Shown here one piece after another: positions 9,801 through 16,642 of a DNA stretch of 64,000 nt. Below the pieces are notes generated by a model that saw only the letters and a program-made list of their open reading frames with translations, made no database searches and was not told the origin of the DNA. Numbering within the stretch: position 1 is the stretch's first letter; every line of letters begins with the position of its first letter. This DNA is from Methylobacterium longum. GTDB lineage: Bacteria > Pseudomonadota > Alphaproteobacteria > Rhizobiales > Beijerinckiaceae. The stretch lies in NCBI RefSeq assembly GCF_022179385.1, contig NZ_BPQS01000011.1, positions 101,798 through 165,797 on the forward strand, given 5' to 3'. A program made the translations under genes and the position numbers.

Positions 9801-10760
9801 CTCGGCCGCGCCGCGGGCGATCCCGGCCACCGACCAGTCCTCCGGCCGCGCATGCTTCCGGCCGGTCTCGACCCTGGGTACCACCCGGCAGGTGCCGGCG
9901 CGCAGGTCGGTGCCGAACCAGGTCGCCACCACGGCGACCCGGCGCAGGTTCGGGCACAGGGCCTGGAGGGCGTCCAGAGACGCGATCACGTCGGTGATGC
10001 GCTGGAGCTGGTGGCGGTTGGCCGCCTCGGTCCGGCCGAGGCCGAGATCGACGGTGACCCGGTCCGGATCGAGGGCGAACTCGCCGGCCCCCGGGATCAG
10101 GTCGACGGCGCGGACCCGGCCGAACAGGCCGTTGACCGGGCGGATCACCTCGAAGGCGAATTGCGGCACGCGGTTGCCGAATTCGGCGAGCGGCAGGCCC
10201 TCGAACACCACGTAGGCGAGGCCGCGATAAGCGGGCGCGTTCTCAGGCCCCTCCTTGGCGACGATCAGCGGGTCGGGCGCCTGGTCCGGCCCGCCGGTGT
10301 GGACCCGGATCGCGAGGCCGACTTGGTCGATCTCCCGGCCGTCCGCCCAGATCCGCCGGACGAAGGCGATCTCGCCCTCGCACAGCCCGACCGCGAGGTT
10401 GGCGAAATAGGCGTACCGGGTCGCGACGGTCTTCTGGCCGCCCATGCCCTTGGCGGGCGTCGCGGCGCGCTGCACCGTGGTGTTGGCGACCTCCAGCGGG
10501 CGCGTCGCCCAGATCAGGCTGCCGCCAACCTTCGCGCGTCCGTAGACGCGGGGGATCGGGTCGCCCTCGGTGGAGGTGAGCCCGGCCACGTCGGCGAGGC
10601 GCGGCCCCTCGACGAAGCGCGTGCGCCCGGAGCCCGACAGGGCGCCGCCCAGCGCCGAGCCCGCGACCGAGCCGAGCACCCGCCCGACGATTCCGCCGAT
10701 GGGGCCGCCGAGGGCGGTTCCCACCGCGGCGCCGGCCGAGGACAGGATCAGCGTGGCCAT
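6867..10760 (-). CDS. GTA tail-tip megaprotein (TIM-barrel/host-specificity, g15-like)
   Basis: A 1297-residue protein equivalent to Rhodobacter GTA gp15, the large tail-tip component. The N-terminus (MATLILSSAGAAVGTALGG with repeated Gly/Ala hydrophobic helices) is typical. A GTA TIM-barrel-like domain occupies roughly residues 430-750, with WTEYGADVRDGG, VGIDWYPP and FTEVGVPAVDKG resembling a glycoside-hydrolase barrel. After it come phage-tail domains with DVSVEAAAYLDGYVVDRPL and EPGDLLAIPADVPGG, and a beta-rich C-terminus that probably contacts the receptor. In the known GTA particle this protein forms the baseplate hub extension and may process cell-surface polysaccharide. The frame is intact over almost 3.9 kb, which argues for maintained function. 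Confidence 0.93.
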   Translation of the reverse strand: MATLILSSAGAAVGTALGGPIGGIVGRVLGSVAGSALGGALSGSGRTRFVEGPRLADVAGLTSTEGDPIPRVYGRAKVGGSLIWATRPLEVANTTVQRAATPAKGMGGQKTVATRYAYFANLAVGLCEGEIAFVRRIWADGREIDQVGLAIRVHTGGPDQAPDPLIVAKEGPENAPAYRGLAYVVFEGLPLAEFGNRVPQFAFEVIRPVNGLFGRVRAVDLIPGAGEFALDPDRVTVDLGLGRTEAANRHQLQRITDVIASLDALQALCPNLRRVAVVATWFGTDLRAGTCRVVPRVETGRKHARPEDWSVAGIARGAAEVVSTLPDGTPSYGGTPADAGLTRLVAELARRGLDVLLYPFVMMDVAAGNGLPDPRAPGASQPPYPWRGHVTCDPAPGRPGSPDGTAAADAQVEAFFANGYRAEVLHYADLAARWAAAGVRLAGFVIGSEFVGLTRVRGGAGYPAVQAFRSLAADVRARLGPGVALVYGADWTEYGADVRDGGATVRFPLDDLFADSNIAAVGIDWYPPVSDWRDAPEHADGAAAGDITDRAYLRARGASGEAFDWYYADAAGRAAQDRRPITDGAAGKPWIFRPKDLVAWWSNPHVERDNGAETRTTAWVPMGKPVWFTEVGVPAVDKGTNGPNVFPDPKSPEGAYPPASRGLRDELIQIRGLEVILARFDPADPGFREADNPVSPVYGGRMVDPDGIFVWAWDARPFPAFPTVRGVWADTGNWRIGHWITGRIEGCDLDLLVLKILGEFGFDADVSVEAAAYLDGYVVDRPLTARGALETLAQVYGLDVSAVAGILRLRGPRRDRPVVLAEADLVGLAREKPVLRQVRAEESALPRSVELGITEAESPEYRRATAAAVRPAGARRRETRIEAAIVTRRETGDGLAEAILDRTLSARDTAAFTVSPRRIALEPGDLLAIPADVPGGTVLRRIDRIDDAPTGRRIEASGVPPRGGPGRLLARSPAQPEAPPPVFPGPPLALALDLPADRGTPTVLQWCAVAAEPWPGAAAIWRAEGAGPLSLHGHVDYPACLGQTLSPLPAGPLWRIQRGVHLDVTLRRGGALAAIGEAAMLAGGNLFALIGPDGSGELLCAANAVLTGPDTYRLSGFLRGLAGSEAAAGRTSPSGSLIVRLDDGAAVPLVDRLDEAGRGFRYRVGPADRDPGDPSFTAFSATAGFSALRPLRPVHLRARRVADGVRLSWIRRARRDGDAWEAAEIPLDEAEAYDVTVFSASGAALRTLRADAQQILYAEEAADFGGPQRSLDVAVAQRGTVAGPGPACRARIPVRSA

Positions 10761-10811
10761 GGCGGGGCTCCAGATCCGTGGTGTCGGGCAGCATGCGCGG
10801 CGTGATGACGG

Positions 10812-11309
10812 CTACCGGCTCGGCTGCGCTCCGGGCGCAGAACCGGACGGGGCCTCCGGAAACCGGAACACCCCTGTCAGGTGCCGGCGCCACCACGCGG
10901 TCAGCGCCACCTCGGCGACCACCGCGCCGTCGTGCGCGTGGATCATGCCGCCGTCGCCGGTGGCGATGGCGCAGTGGCGGGCCGGAAGATGGCGGCGGAA
11001 GGCGAAGAGCAGCACGTCGCCCGCACGCGGCGACGCGTCGGCGAGGGGGCCGGGCACGGCCGAGAGGTGGCGTGACGCCGCCTCGGTGAGCGGGTCGGTG
11101 CCCGGGGGGGCGGATTCCGCCCAGGCGCCGGCATAGGGGGGCACGGCCTCGGGCTCGTGCCCGTAGAGCCCCCGCCAGACCCCGCGCAGAAGCCCGAGGC
11201 AGTCGCAGCCGACACCCCGCAGGGAGGCCTGGTGGCGGTAGGGCGTGCCGAGCCAGAGGCGGGCCTCGCCCAGCGCCGCCGCGCCGGTGTCCCGCCGCAT
11301 CGCGCTCAT
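10812..11309 (-). CDS. GTA NlpC/P60 family peptidase (g14-like)
   Basis: A 165-residue cell-wall peptidase of the phage NlpC/P60 family. The catalytic Cys is C37 in GVGCDCLGLLRGVW, the catalytic His is H112 in LPARHCAIAT, and the third polar residue is probably H124 in GGMIHAHDG. RAGDVLLFAF precedes the His, as in the family. In Rhodobacter GTA the equivalent protein sits in the tail tip and cleaves peptidoglycan cross-links during DNA entry. Its ATG at 11309 overlaps the stop of the hub gene as ATGA, so translation is coupled. The next gene, the tail-tip protein, starts 51 nt after its stop. Confidence 0.9.
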   Translation of the reverse strand: MSAMRRDTGAAALGEARLWLGTPYRHQASLRGVGCDCLGLLRGVWRGLYGHEPEAVPPYAGAWAESAPPGTDPLTEAASRHLSAVPGPLADASPRAGDVLLFAFRRHLPARHCAIATGDGGMIHAHDGAVVAEVALTAWWRRHLTGVFRFPEAPSGSAPGAQPSR

Positions 11310-12181
11310 CGGAACAGGCTCCCGCCGTCGAGGATCGCCGCCGAGCCCGGCACGGTGCGGGCCACCGCGTCGTTGCCGGGCATGTGCGGGAAGCCCTGGA
11401 AGTTCGCCGCGTTGGCGAAGCGGTCCCGGCAGGTGCCGAGGCGCTTGTCGCAGCCGGCCGTGAGGGTGAAGCCGTCGCCGGTCGCCACGGGCCGGGGCGG
11501 CACGGTCCAGAGCTCGATCAGGTCGCCGAGCTGGAGCCGGATATCGACCGCATGCCCGGCATTGGCGCCGACCGTCCAGGTGAGCCGGCCGGCGGTGAAC
11601 AGGCCGTCCGGGAATTCGCCCGTCAGGACGGCCGAGACCGTCGCGGGTTCCGGGATCGCCGTCACGCGCCCTGCGGTGCGCCACGCGGCCAGGTCGACCC
11701 GGCAGCGCGCGTCCCCGAGGTCGGCGTCGCAGGTCGCCCGGTAGCTGCGGCCGCGCTCGGCATCGAGGCGGTGGGTGAGTCCGCGCAGCTCCGCCACGAA
11801 GGCGTCACCCTCCCGGCGCACCTCGCCGATGGTGGCGAGATCGAGGAGGAGCCGCGTCGCCGGCCGGGTCCAGTCGACCAGCCAGGTCTCCACGGAGGCG
11901 CCGTCGTAGAGGCCGCCGGCGATGTCCGCCTCGGTGAGGCCGAGGCTGCTCAGCGCACCGGCGACATCGCCGCCCGAGACCGCGAAGCCGAGTTCCGCGC
12001 TGGCCTCGGCGGCCTCCAGCCCCGTCCGGGCTTCGTGGACGAGGCCGGAGAAGGTCAGGTCGCGGTCGTGGTCGGTGAAGCCGAGGGCGACCCCGTCCCG
12101 CCGCCGCAGCGACCAGCAGCGGCACAGGGTGGTCACGCCCTGCGCGAGATGGGCCGCGAAGGCCTCCGGGATGTCGCGCAT
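11306..12181 (-). CDS. GTA hub protein, DUF2163 (g13-like)
   Basis: A 291-residue DUF2163/phage_BR0599 family protein matching the GTA hub. The N-terminus has the family pattern VTTLCRCWSLRRRDGVALGF, then TDHDRDL. The C-terminal half has paired cysteines in CDADLGDARCRVDL and in CDKRLGTCRDRFANAANFQG, followed by PHMPG. The equivalent hub in the Rhodobacter GTA structure is reported to hold an iron-sulphur cluster; these conserved cysteines would be the ligands, which is my inference here. The start lies 10 nt after the distal tail gene stop, and the end overlaps the NlpC/P60 gene. The frame is complete. Confidence 0.92.
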   Translation of the reverse strand: MRDIPEAFAAHLAQGVTTLCRCWSLRRRDGVALGFTDHDRDLTFSGLVHEARTGLEAAEASAELGFAVSGGDVAGALSSLGLTEADIAGGLYDGASVETWLVDWTRPATRLLLDLATIGEVRREGDAFVAELRGLTHRLDAERGRSYRATCDADLGDARCRVDLAAWRTAGRVTAIPEPATVSAVLTGEFPDGLFTAGRLTWTVGANAGHAVDIRLQLGDLIELWTVPPRPVATGDGFTLTAGCDKRLGTCRDRFANAANFQGFPHMPGNDAVARTVPGSAAILDGGSLFR

Positions 12182-12191
12182 GGCACTCTCC

Positions 12192-12833
12192 TCACGGCAC
12201 GATCTCGACGAGCGGCACCTTCGGGATCTCGCCGGCCGCGAAGGCGGCGAGGTCGATGATGAGGTCGTCGGTGTCGAAGCGGACCGGCACGTCGAAGGCG
12301 AAGCCCGCCGTCACGGCGGCGCCCGCGGGCGGCAGATGCCCGGCCGCGAAGGTGACGAGCCCCGTTGCCGGGTCGCACCCGAAGGCGTCTGGCGCGACCT
12401 CGCTGCCGCCGACCGCCACCCGGACGCTGCCCGCCACGGGCTTGGCGATCCGGCGCCGGTAGGGCGCGAAGCCGCCGCCGTAGGTCTTCACCAGCGGGAA
12501 GGACGCGGTCGCGCCGTCGCCGAGGCCGAGCGGCTGATCCAGGGGGCCGACGGCGCGGCCGGGCGGGCCGGATCGGCCGTCGACCCGGTCGCGGAAGCGG
12601 AAGCCGTAGAGCCGCCCGCGCCGCTCCTCGAAGAAGGCCAGCACGCTGTGGAGCGCGTCGAGCCCGCGCATCCCGAACCCGGCATCGTAGCGGCGGCGGG
12701 AATCGGCCCAGCGGCCATTCCGGTGCTCCCGGCCCGAGGCCAGCGTGACGATCTCGGTCAGCCGCTGCGGGCCGCCGCCGGCGCGCAGCGACACGTCGAG
12801 GGGGAACAGCACCTCGTGGAAGTCGCTGGCCAT
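12192..12833 (-). CDS. GTA distal tail protein, DUF2460 (g12-like)
   Basis: A 213-residue DUF2460 family protein. The diagnostic segments are FHEVLFPLDVSLRAGGGPQR near the N-terminus, REHRNGRWADSRRRYDAGFG, then RGRLYGFRFRD, and the C-terminal VPVRFDTDDLIIDL. This protein forms the distal tail ring joining the tube to the hub in GTA particles. I chose the ATG at 12833 because it gives MASDFHEVLFP, the expected family start; longer in-frame readings are Arg/Gly-rich and unlike the family. It is the first gene of the third GTA block, being separated from the tape-measure gene by the oppositely oriented dioxygenase gene at 13137-14054, and would need its own promoter or long read-through. Confidence 0.92.
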   Translation of the reverse strand: MASDFHEVLFPLDVSLRAGGGPQRLTEIVTLASGREHRNGRWADSRRRYDAGFGMRGLDALHSVLAFFEERRGRLYGFRFRDRVDGRSGPPGRAVGPLDQPLGLGDGATASFPLVKTYGGGFAPYRRRIAKPVAGSVRVAVGGSEVAPDAFGCDPATGLVTFAAGHLPPAGAAVTAGFAFDVPVRFDTDDLIIDLAAFAAGEIPKVPLVEIVP

Positions 12834-13136
12834 CGGGGTCTCTCCGGTTCGGCGGGCTGCGTCCGCGTCGATCCCCCGGCCGCCACCGTCGGCCGGGCCG
12901 CGTCCCCGGTCCTGCGCGACGCCGGGGAACGTCATCGCTGCCGGCCCGGGCCGCTCGCAAAAAGTCTTTCCGGAAGGGAGGGAAAATCAAAAACACCGTT
13001 CATCGACAAAGGACGGCCGTCGATCGAAGATCGGCGCGGCGAAACCGTCGAGGACCGCATCATCCCGGTCCGGAACACCTGCATCGACCGCGCATGATCT
13101 GCGCGCCACTTCGCCGAACCCTCAGGGAGCCTTTCG
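12834..13136. other. Divergent intergenic region between GTA g12 and the dioxygenase
   Basis: About 300 nt between two divergent starts. The segment 12958-13015 is visibly AT-richer than its surroundings (AAAAAGTCTTTCC and AAAATCAAAAACACC on plus) and may hold promoters for one or both genes. No convincing -35/-10 pair or protein-coding frame was found. Confidence 0.4.
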
Positions 13137-14054
13137 ATGAGCGCCGTCCCCCAGCCCCTCCACGCGTCCACCCCCGCCCTCGACCTCCGCCGCGTCGCCG
13201 GCCGGATCGGCGCGGAGATCCGCGGCGTCGCCCTCTCGGGCGACCTCGATGCCGGGATCGTCGCGGCGATCCGGCAGGCGCTCACCGCTCACAAGGTGGT
13301 GTTCTTCCGCGACCAGACCCTCGACGAGGCCGGGCAGGAGGCGTTCGGCCGGCGCCTCGGCGACCTCGTCCCGCACCCGACGGTGCCCTCCCTGGCAGGG
13401 ACGGCGGGCGTCCTCGACATCGACGGCAGCCGGGGCGAGCGGGCGAGCTCCTGGCACACCGACGTGACCTTCGTGCCGGCCTATCCGGCGATCTCGATCC
13501 TGCGCGCCGTGACGCTGCCGCCCTACGGCGGCGACACGCTCTGGGCCAACACGGCGGCGGCCTACGCCGACCTGCCCGAGCCCCTGCGCGACCTCGCCGA
13601 TCGCCTCTGGGCGCTGCACTCCAACGTCTACGATTACGTCGGCGGGCGCGTGAACGTCTCCGAGGCCGGGCGGCGGCGCTACGACGAGGTGTTCACCAGG
13701 ACCGTGTTCGAGACCGAGCACCCCCTGGTCCACGTGCATCCGGAGACCGCCGAGCGCTCGCTGATCGTCGGGCACTTCGTCCAGCGGATCCTCGGGCTGA
13801 CGACGGCGGATTCCCAGCACCTTCTGGCGATCTTCAACGACCACGCCACCCGGCCGGAGAACACCGTGCGCTGGTCCTGGCGGACCGGCGACGTGGCGAT
13901 CTGGGACAACCGGGCGACCATCCACCGAGCGGTGGACGATTACGGCGACGCCCCCCGCGTGGTCCGCCGCGTGACGATCCAGGGCGTCGCCCCGGTGAGC
14001 GTCGACGGCCGCCGCAGCCGTGCGCGCGCGGCGCAGGCGCAGCAGGCGGCGTGA
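13137..14054 (+). CDS. TauD/TfdA-family Fe(II)/2-oxoglutarate dioxygenase
   Basis: A 305-residue alpha-ketoglutarate-dependent dioxygenase of the TauD/TfdA family. The metal triad is H107-x-D109 (SSWHTDVTFV) and H263 (NRATIHRAVDDYGD), and the 2-oxoglutarate-binding Arg is within PRVVRRVTI (R274-R278). The N-terminal GAEIRGVALSGDL and KVVFFRDQ segments are family hallmarks. Substrates in this family are sulphonates, sulphates or aryloxyacids, and the sequence alone does not decide. The ATG at 13137 follows a GGGAGCCTTTCG leader. It lies on the plus strand inside the minus-strand GTA cluster, between tape measure and distal tail genes, with no transporter genes nearby. Confidence 0.9.
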   Translation: MSAVPQPLHASTPALDLRRVAGRIGAEIRGVALSGDLDAGIVAAIRQALTAHKVVFFRDQTLDEAGQEAFGRRLGDLVPHPTVPSLAGTAGVLDIDGSRGERASSWHTDVTFVPAYPAISILRAVTLPPYGGDTLWANTAAAYADLPEPLRDLADRLWALHSNVYDYVGGRVNVSEAGRRRYDEVFTRTVFETEHPLVHVHPETAERSLIVGHFVQRILGLTTADSQHLLAIFNDHATRPENTVRWSWRTGDVAIWDNRATIHRAVDDYGDAPRVVRRVTIQGVAPVSVDGRRSRARAAQAQQAA

Positions 14055-14207
14055 CAGGGGTCGGCGCCCGCCCCCGCCCCCGGCATCCCTCCCCGTGAGG
14101 GATCGCGTACCCGCGCCGACGTGAGAGCCGGGGCACCACGGCCCGCGAGGGGAGCGCGACGGGCAGGAAGGCGCGGCTGCGCCCCTGCGCTGGCGCCCCC
14201 CGCCCGC

Positions 14208-14786
14208 TCACGTCGCCCGCTGGCCCCGTGCCACGGCCCGGGCGAGGCTCGCGGTCACCTGGGCCTCGGACCGGCGGAAAGCCCCCGGATCGGGCGTGGC
14301 GATGTGCACCGTCACCGAGACCGGCCGCGCCGAGGCCCCGCCCGCCGCGACGCCGAGGCGGCCGTCGACGCCGCGGGCCAGCGGCAGGATCGCCTCCGGG
14401 CCGGCCTCGCCCATCAGCCCGGTGCCGCCCGTCATGGGGAAGTAAGTCGGCGCGGCCACGACGCCGCCCGCCGCGAAGGGCTGCACCCGGCCGCCCCGGA
14501 ACACGCCGCCCCGCGCGAAGCCGGCCGCGGCCTCGGATCCCGCCCCCAGGGCGGCGTCGATGAGGCCCGTGATGCCGGAGCGGATCGGGCCGGCGGCCGC
14601 CCGGGACGCCGTGCCGGCGAGGCGGGCCCCGATCGTGCCCAGCACCCCGTCGAGGCTGCGGCCGGAGGCGGCGCCCCGGGTCAGGGCCGCGTCCAGGCTG
14701 CGGCCGAAACTCTGCGCCAGCCGGTCGAGGGTTTCGAGCTGCTGGATCCGCGCATCGCCCTGTGTGTCGGAGTCGGTGTCGGCCAT
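14208..14786 (-). CDS. GTA tail tape-measure protein (g11-like)
   Basis: A 192-residue protein with the layout of short GTA tape-measure proteins. It has an N-terminal polar helix (RIQQLETLDRLAQSFGRSLD), a Gly/Ala-rich hydrophobic middle (AGTASRAAAGPIRSGITGLI), and the widespread C-terminal motif FARGGVFRGGRVQPFAAGGV. The family stretch FPMTGGTGLMGEAGPEAILPL follows. The short length fits the short GTA tail. The start codon lies 8 nt after the stop of the chaperone frame at 14795. It is the last gene of the middle GTA block; the next structural gene is beyond the inserted dioxygenase gene. Confidence 0.9.
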   Translation of the reverse strand: MADTDSDTQGDARIQQLETLDRLAQSFGRSLDAALTRGAASGRSLDGVLGTIGARLAGTASRAAAGPIRSGITGLIDAALGAGSEAAAGFARGGVFRGGRVQPFAAGGVVAAPTYFPMTGGTGLMGEAGPEAILPLARGVDGRLGVAAGGASARPVSVTVHIATPDPGAFRRSEAQVTASLARAVARGQRAT

Positions 14787-14794
14787 GGGGCGCC

Positions 14795-15052
14795 TCAGGT
14801 CGGGTCGGGATAGGCGGCGAGCAGCCGCTCGAAGGCGGCGCGGGTCAGGGGCTCCGGCCGGGCGCCCCGGCCGAGCGCCGCGGCGAACTCGCGGGGTGTC
14901 GCCGTCCAGAAGGCGGCGGGGCTCCAGCGGAGCACGCCGAGACCGAGGGCGAGGGCGTCGTCCCAGGGGAAACCGCAGGCGGCGCCGCGAGGGCGGCGGC
15001 GGGGGTTTCGAGCCGGGGTCGGTTGCGGTTCCTCCGACCCCGGCTCTACGGA
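14795..15052 (-). CDS. Tail assembly chaperone, second frame reached by -1 frameshift (g10.1-like)
   Basis: This 85-codon frame encodes the conserved short tail assembly chaperone of GTAs (TAC_3/TIGR02216 type): CGFPWDDALALGLGVLRWSP, then AAFWTATPREFAAAL, ending in LLAAYPDP. The frame has no ATG, GTG or TTG before the conserved FPWDDALALG block; the first in-frame GTG lies inside it. It is open upstream through the whole preceding gene, in the -1 frame. A slippery heptamer and a 13-bp hairpin sit at the end of the preceding gene, so I interpret the product as the C-terminal part of a 194-residue frameshift fusion with the gene at 15046-15378, like the lambda G-T pair. The coordinates given start at the first codon after the slip. 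Confidence 0.8.
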   Translation of the reverse strand, partial: SVEPGSEEPQPTPARNPRRRPRGAACGFPWDDALALGLGVLRWSPAAFWTATPREFAAALGRGARPEPLTRAAFERLLAAYPDPT

Positions 15053-15058
15053 GGGTTT
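15010..15058 (-). promoter_or_regulatory. Programmed -1 ribosomal frameshift signal
   Basis: On the minus strand the zero frame ends GCA AAC CCT CCG TAG. The heptamer A AAC CCT (15058-15052) fits X XXY YYZ exactly, so both tRNAs can re-pair one base back on AAA and CCC. After a 5-nt spacer comes a perfect 13-bp stem (GAGCCGGGGTCGG at 15046-15034, CCGACCCCGGCTC at 15022-15010) with an 11-nt loop. The shift leads into the chaperone frame that ends at 14795. The stem has no U-tract after it, which argues against an ordinary terminator. Confidence 0.8.
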
Positions 15059-15378
15059 GCGGGTGCCGGCCCCTCCCCGAAGGCCGCCGCCAGCACCTCG
15101 CCGAGGGCGGCCGAGACCGCGTCGAGCCCGCCCGCGAGGGGCAGCCGCGCCACCGCGGCGTCGTCGATGTCGTGGCCGCCGCCGCGCAGGGCCACGCCCA
15201 GCAGGGCGATCAGGTCGCGGGCCGAGACGCGCCCGCCCGCGAACCGGTCGGCGAGGCCCGCAAGGTCGCCGGCCTGGAGCGCGGCCTCCAGCTCGGCCAA
15301 GGCGCCGAGGGTGAGGCAGAGGGTGTAGCGCCGACCGCCCAGGGCGAGCGGCACCTCGCCGCGGATCCGGTTGGCCAT
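15046..15378 (-). CDS. GTA tail assembly chaperone, first frame (g10-like)
   Basis: A 110-residue GTA family protein (Phage_TAC_11 type): MANRIRGEVPLALGGRRYTL, then LTLGALAELEAALQAGDLAG, RVSARDLIALLGVALRGGGH and a Pro-rich end. These are helical proteins needed to assemble the tail tube around the tape measure. The gene starts 3 nt after the major tail gene ends. It terminates at TAG 15048-15046, directly inside a frameshift signal, so two products are likely: the 110-residue form and a longer fusion with the frame that ends at 14795. This matches the two-product logic of tail assembly chaperones in long-tailed phages. Confidence 0.88.
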   Translation of the reverse strand: MANRIRGEVPLALGGRRYTLCLTLGALAELEAALQAGDLAGLADRFAGGRVSARDLIALLGVALRGGGHDIDDAAVARLPLAGGLDAVSAALGEVLAAAFGEGPAPANPP

Positions 15379-15381
15379 GGC

Positions 15382-15792
15382 TCACGCCGCCGCGAAGGCG
15401 AGCGCGCCGGCCGAATCGAGGCTCACGTCGAAGGTGACCTCGCCGGCATGGTCGCCGCGGTATTCGAGGCTCGCGATCTGGAATGGGCCCTCCAGGATGC
15501 CGAAGGCCGGCACCACGACCTGGAAGGTCTCGATCGCCCCCTCGAAGAAGATCAGCCGCAGCCGCGCGTCCGAGGCCTGATCGCGGAAGACGCCGGAGCC
15601 CGAGATCGCGGCCCGACGCACCCCGGCGCCGGCCAGGAGCTCGCGCCAGCGGCCGGTGGAATCGGCGTTGGTCACGTCCACGGTCTCGGCGTTCAGGGTG
15701 ATCTGCCGCGTGCGCAGGCCCGCCACCGCCACGAAGCCGCCCGCGCCGTCGCCGGCCCGGAGCAGCAAATCCTTGCCCTTCTGCGCGCCCAT
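15382..15792 (-). CDS. GTA major tail tube protein (g9-like)
   Basis: A 136-residue TP901-1-type major tail protein. Recognisable parts are GKDLLLRAGDGAGGFVAVAG at the N-terminus, then LRTRQITLNAETVDVTNADS and GRWRELLAGAG, and SGSGVFRDQASDARLR followed by FEIAS-like LEYRGDHAGEVTFDVSLDS. Such proteins stack as hexameric rings into the tail tube. Length and order (tail terminator upstream, assembly chaperone downstream) fit the GTA plan. The start codon is the ATG at 15792, 60 nt after the tail-terminator stop; the gene may have its own strong ribosome site (AGGAGGACGCC lies just upstream on the minus strand). Confidence 0.93.
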   Translation of the reverse strand: MGAQKGKDLLLRAGDGAGGFVAVAGLRTRQITLNAETVDVTNADSTGRWRELLAGAGVRRAAISGSGVFRDQASDARLRLIFFEGAIETFQVVVPAFGILEGPFQIASLEYRGDHAGEVTFDVSLDSAGALAFAAA

Positions 15793-15852
15793 CGGCGTCC
15801 TCCTGCCTGGTTGATGGAAAACCTCGCCGCGCGTCGTCGCCCGCCCCGCCCC

Positions 15853-16269
15853 TCACAGCGTCTCGGTGACGGCCTCGAGGGTCAGGCGCGCCCGGGCCTC
15901 GCCGGTCCGGGCGTCGCGGTGGGCCTCGATGGCGCGGACCCGCAGGGTGACGAGCCGGCAGCCGGTCAGCGGCATCGCGGTGTCGGCGAGCAGCGCCGCC
16001 ATGCGCGCGGCGGCGTCCAGGGCGGTGCGGACCGAGCCGGGCCGCGCGATCACCGCGATGTCGTGGCGGTGGCGGTGGCGCTCGGCGAAGTCGACGGAAT
16101 CGTCCTGGATCTCGGCGTCGCCGAACACGGCGTAGACCGGGATCGAGCCGCGGGGCGGCTCGTCGTAGAGCCGGACCCGTCCGCCCAGCAGGGCCGCGAG
16201 GGCGGCGTCGGCCGAGAAGCGGGCGATCAGGCCGGCGCGCAGCGCCAGCAGCGGGCACGGATCGGTCAC
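15853..16269 (-). CDS. GTA tail terminator, DUF3168 (g8-like)
   Basis: A 138-residue DUF3168 protein: LLALRAGLIARFSADAALAA, then VRLYDEPPRGSIPVYAVFGD, then a His-rich RHRHRHDIAVIAR, and a C-terminal RLTLEAVTETL. DUF3168 proteins close the proximal end of the tail tube. The start is a GTG at 16269 that overlaps the stop of the head-closure gene (GTGA), giving VTDPCPLLALRAG; no ATG lies nearby. The overlap supports translational coupling with the upstream head-closure gene. Confidence 0.9.
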   Translation of the reverse strand: MTDPCPLLALRAGLIARFSADAALAALLGGRVRLYDEPPRGSIPVYAVFGDAEIQDDSVDFAERHRHRHDIAVIARPGSVRTALDAAARMAALLADTAMPLTGCRLVTLRVRAIEAHRDARTGEARARLTLEAVTETL

Positions 16270-16619
16270 GACAGGCTCTCCCGCGGCAGCTCCTCGACGT
16301 GGCAGACCCGGTCGCGGCCCCGCGCGTCCGGCTCGGCGACGGCGCGGATCGCGAAGCGGCGGGGGCCGGCGGCGAGCCGCATCGTCGGATCGAGGTCGGC
16401 CCGGCCGCGCAGGGTGATGCGGTAGGCGGGCAGCGTGTCGGTCCGTCCTCCAGCCGGGCGGTCGACGATCCCGGCCGGGGCGAGCGCCCCCCACAGGACC
16501 GGGCCGGCGACGTAGCGGCGCAGCACGCCGCCGAAGCCGTCGGGCGACTCCACGGGCCGTTCGAGCACGAAGCGGCGGCGGCGGGCGCCGAGGGACGGCC
16601 TCTGGGAGACGGTCGTCAT
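16266..16619 (-). CDS. GTA head-closure/head-tail adaptor protein (g7-like)
   Basis: A 117-residue protein of the phage head-tail adaptor family (SPP1 gp16-like). It has a short basic N-terminus, then LERPVESPDGFGGVLRRYVA and a C-terminal beta-rich half with YRITLRGRADLDPTMRLAAG. The stopper protein seals the capsid exit before tail attachment. The ATG at 16619 gives MTTVSQRPSLG; an in-frame upstream ATG would add nine residues and overlap the preceding gene, so I prefer 16619. It overlaps the next gene (tail terminator) by 4 nt and follows the connector gene by 23 nt. Confidence 0.88.
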   Translation of the reverse strand: MTTVSQRPSLGARRRRFVLERPVESPDGFGGVLRRYVAGPVLWGALAPAGIVDRPAGGRTDTLPAYRITLRGRADLDPTMRLAAGPRRFAIRAVAEPDARGRDRVCHVEELPRESLS

Positions 16620-16642
16620 GGGCCGGGCTCCGGAGAAGGACA

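Noticed and set aside
12926..12950. Other GGAAC sequences near gene starts (about 12925, 13073, 39828, 43102) as EcfG promoters.
   Set aside because: None has CGTT at 16-17 nt spacing; only 25795-25819 fits, and 19134-19159 is a one-mismatch candidate.
15010..15046. The 13-bp hairpin after g10 as an intrinsic terminator.
   Set aside because: No U-tract follows, and it sits inside an operon at the correct 5-nt distance from a slippery heptamer, so a frameshift stimulator is the better reading.
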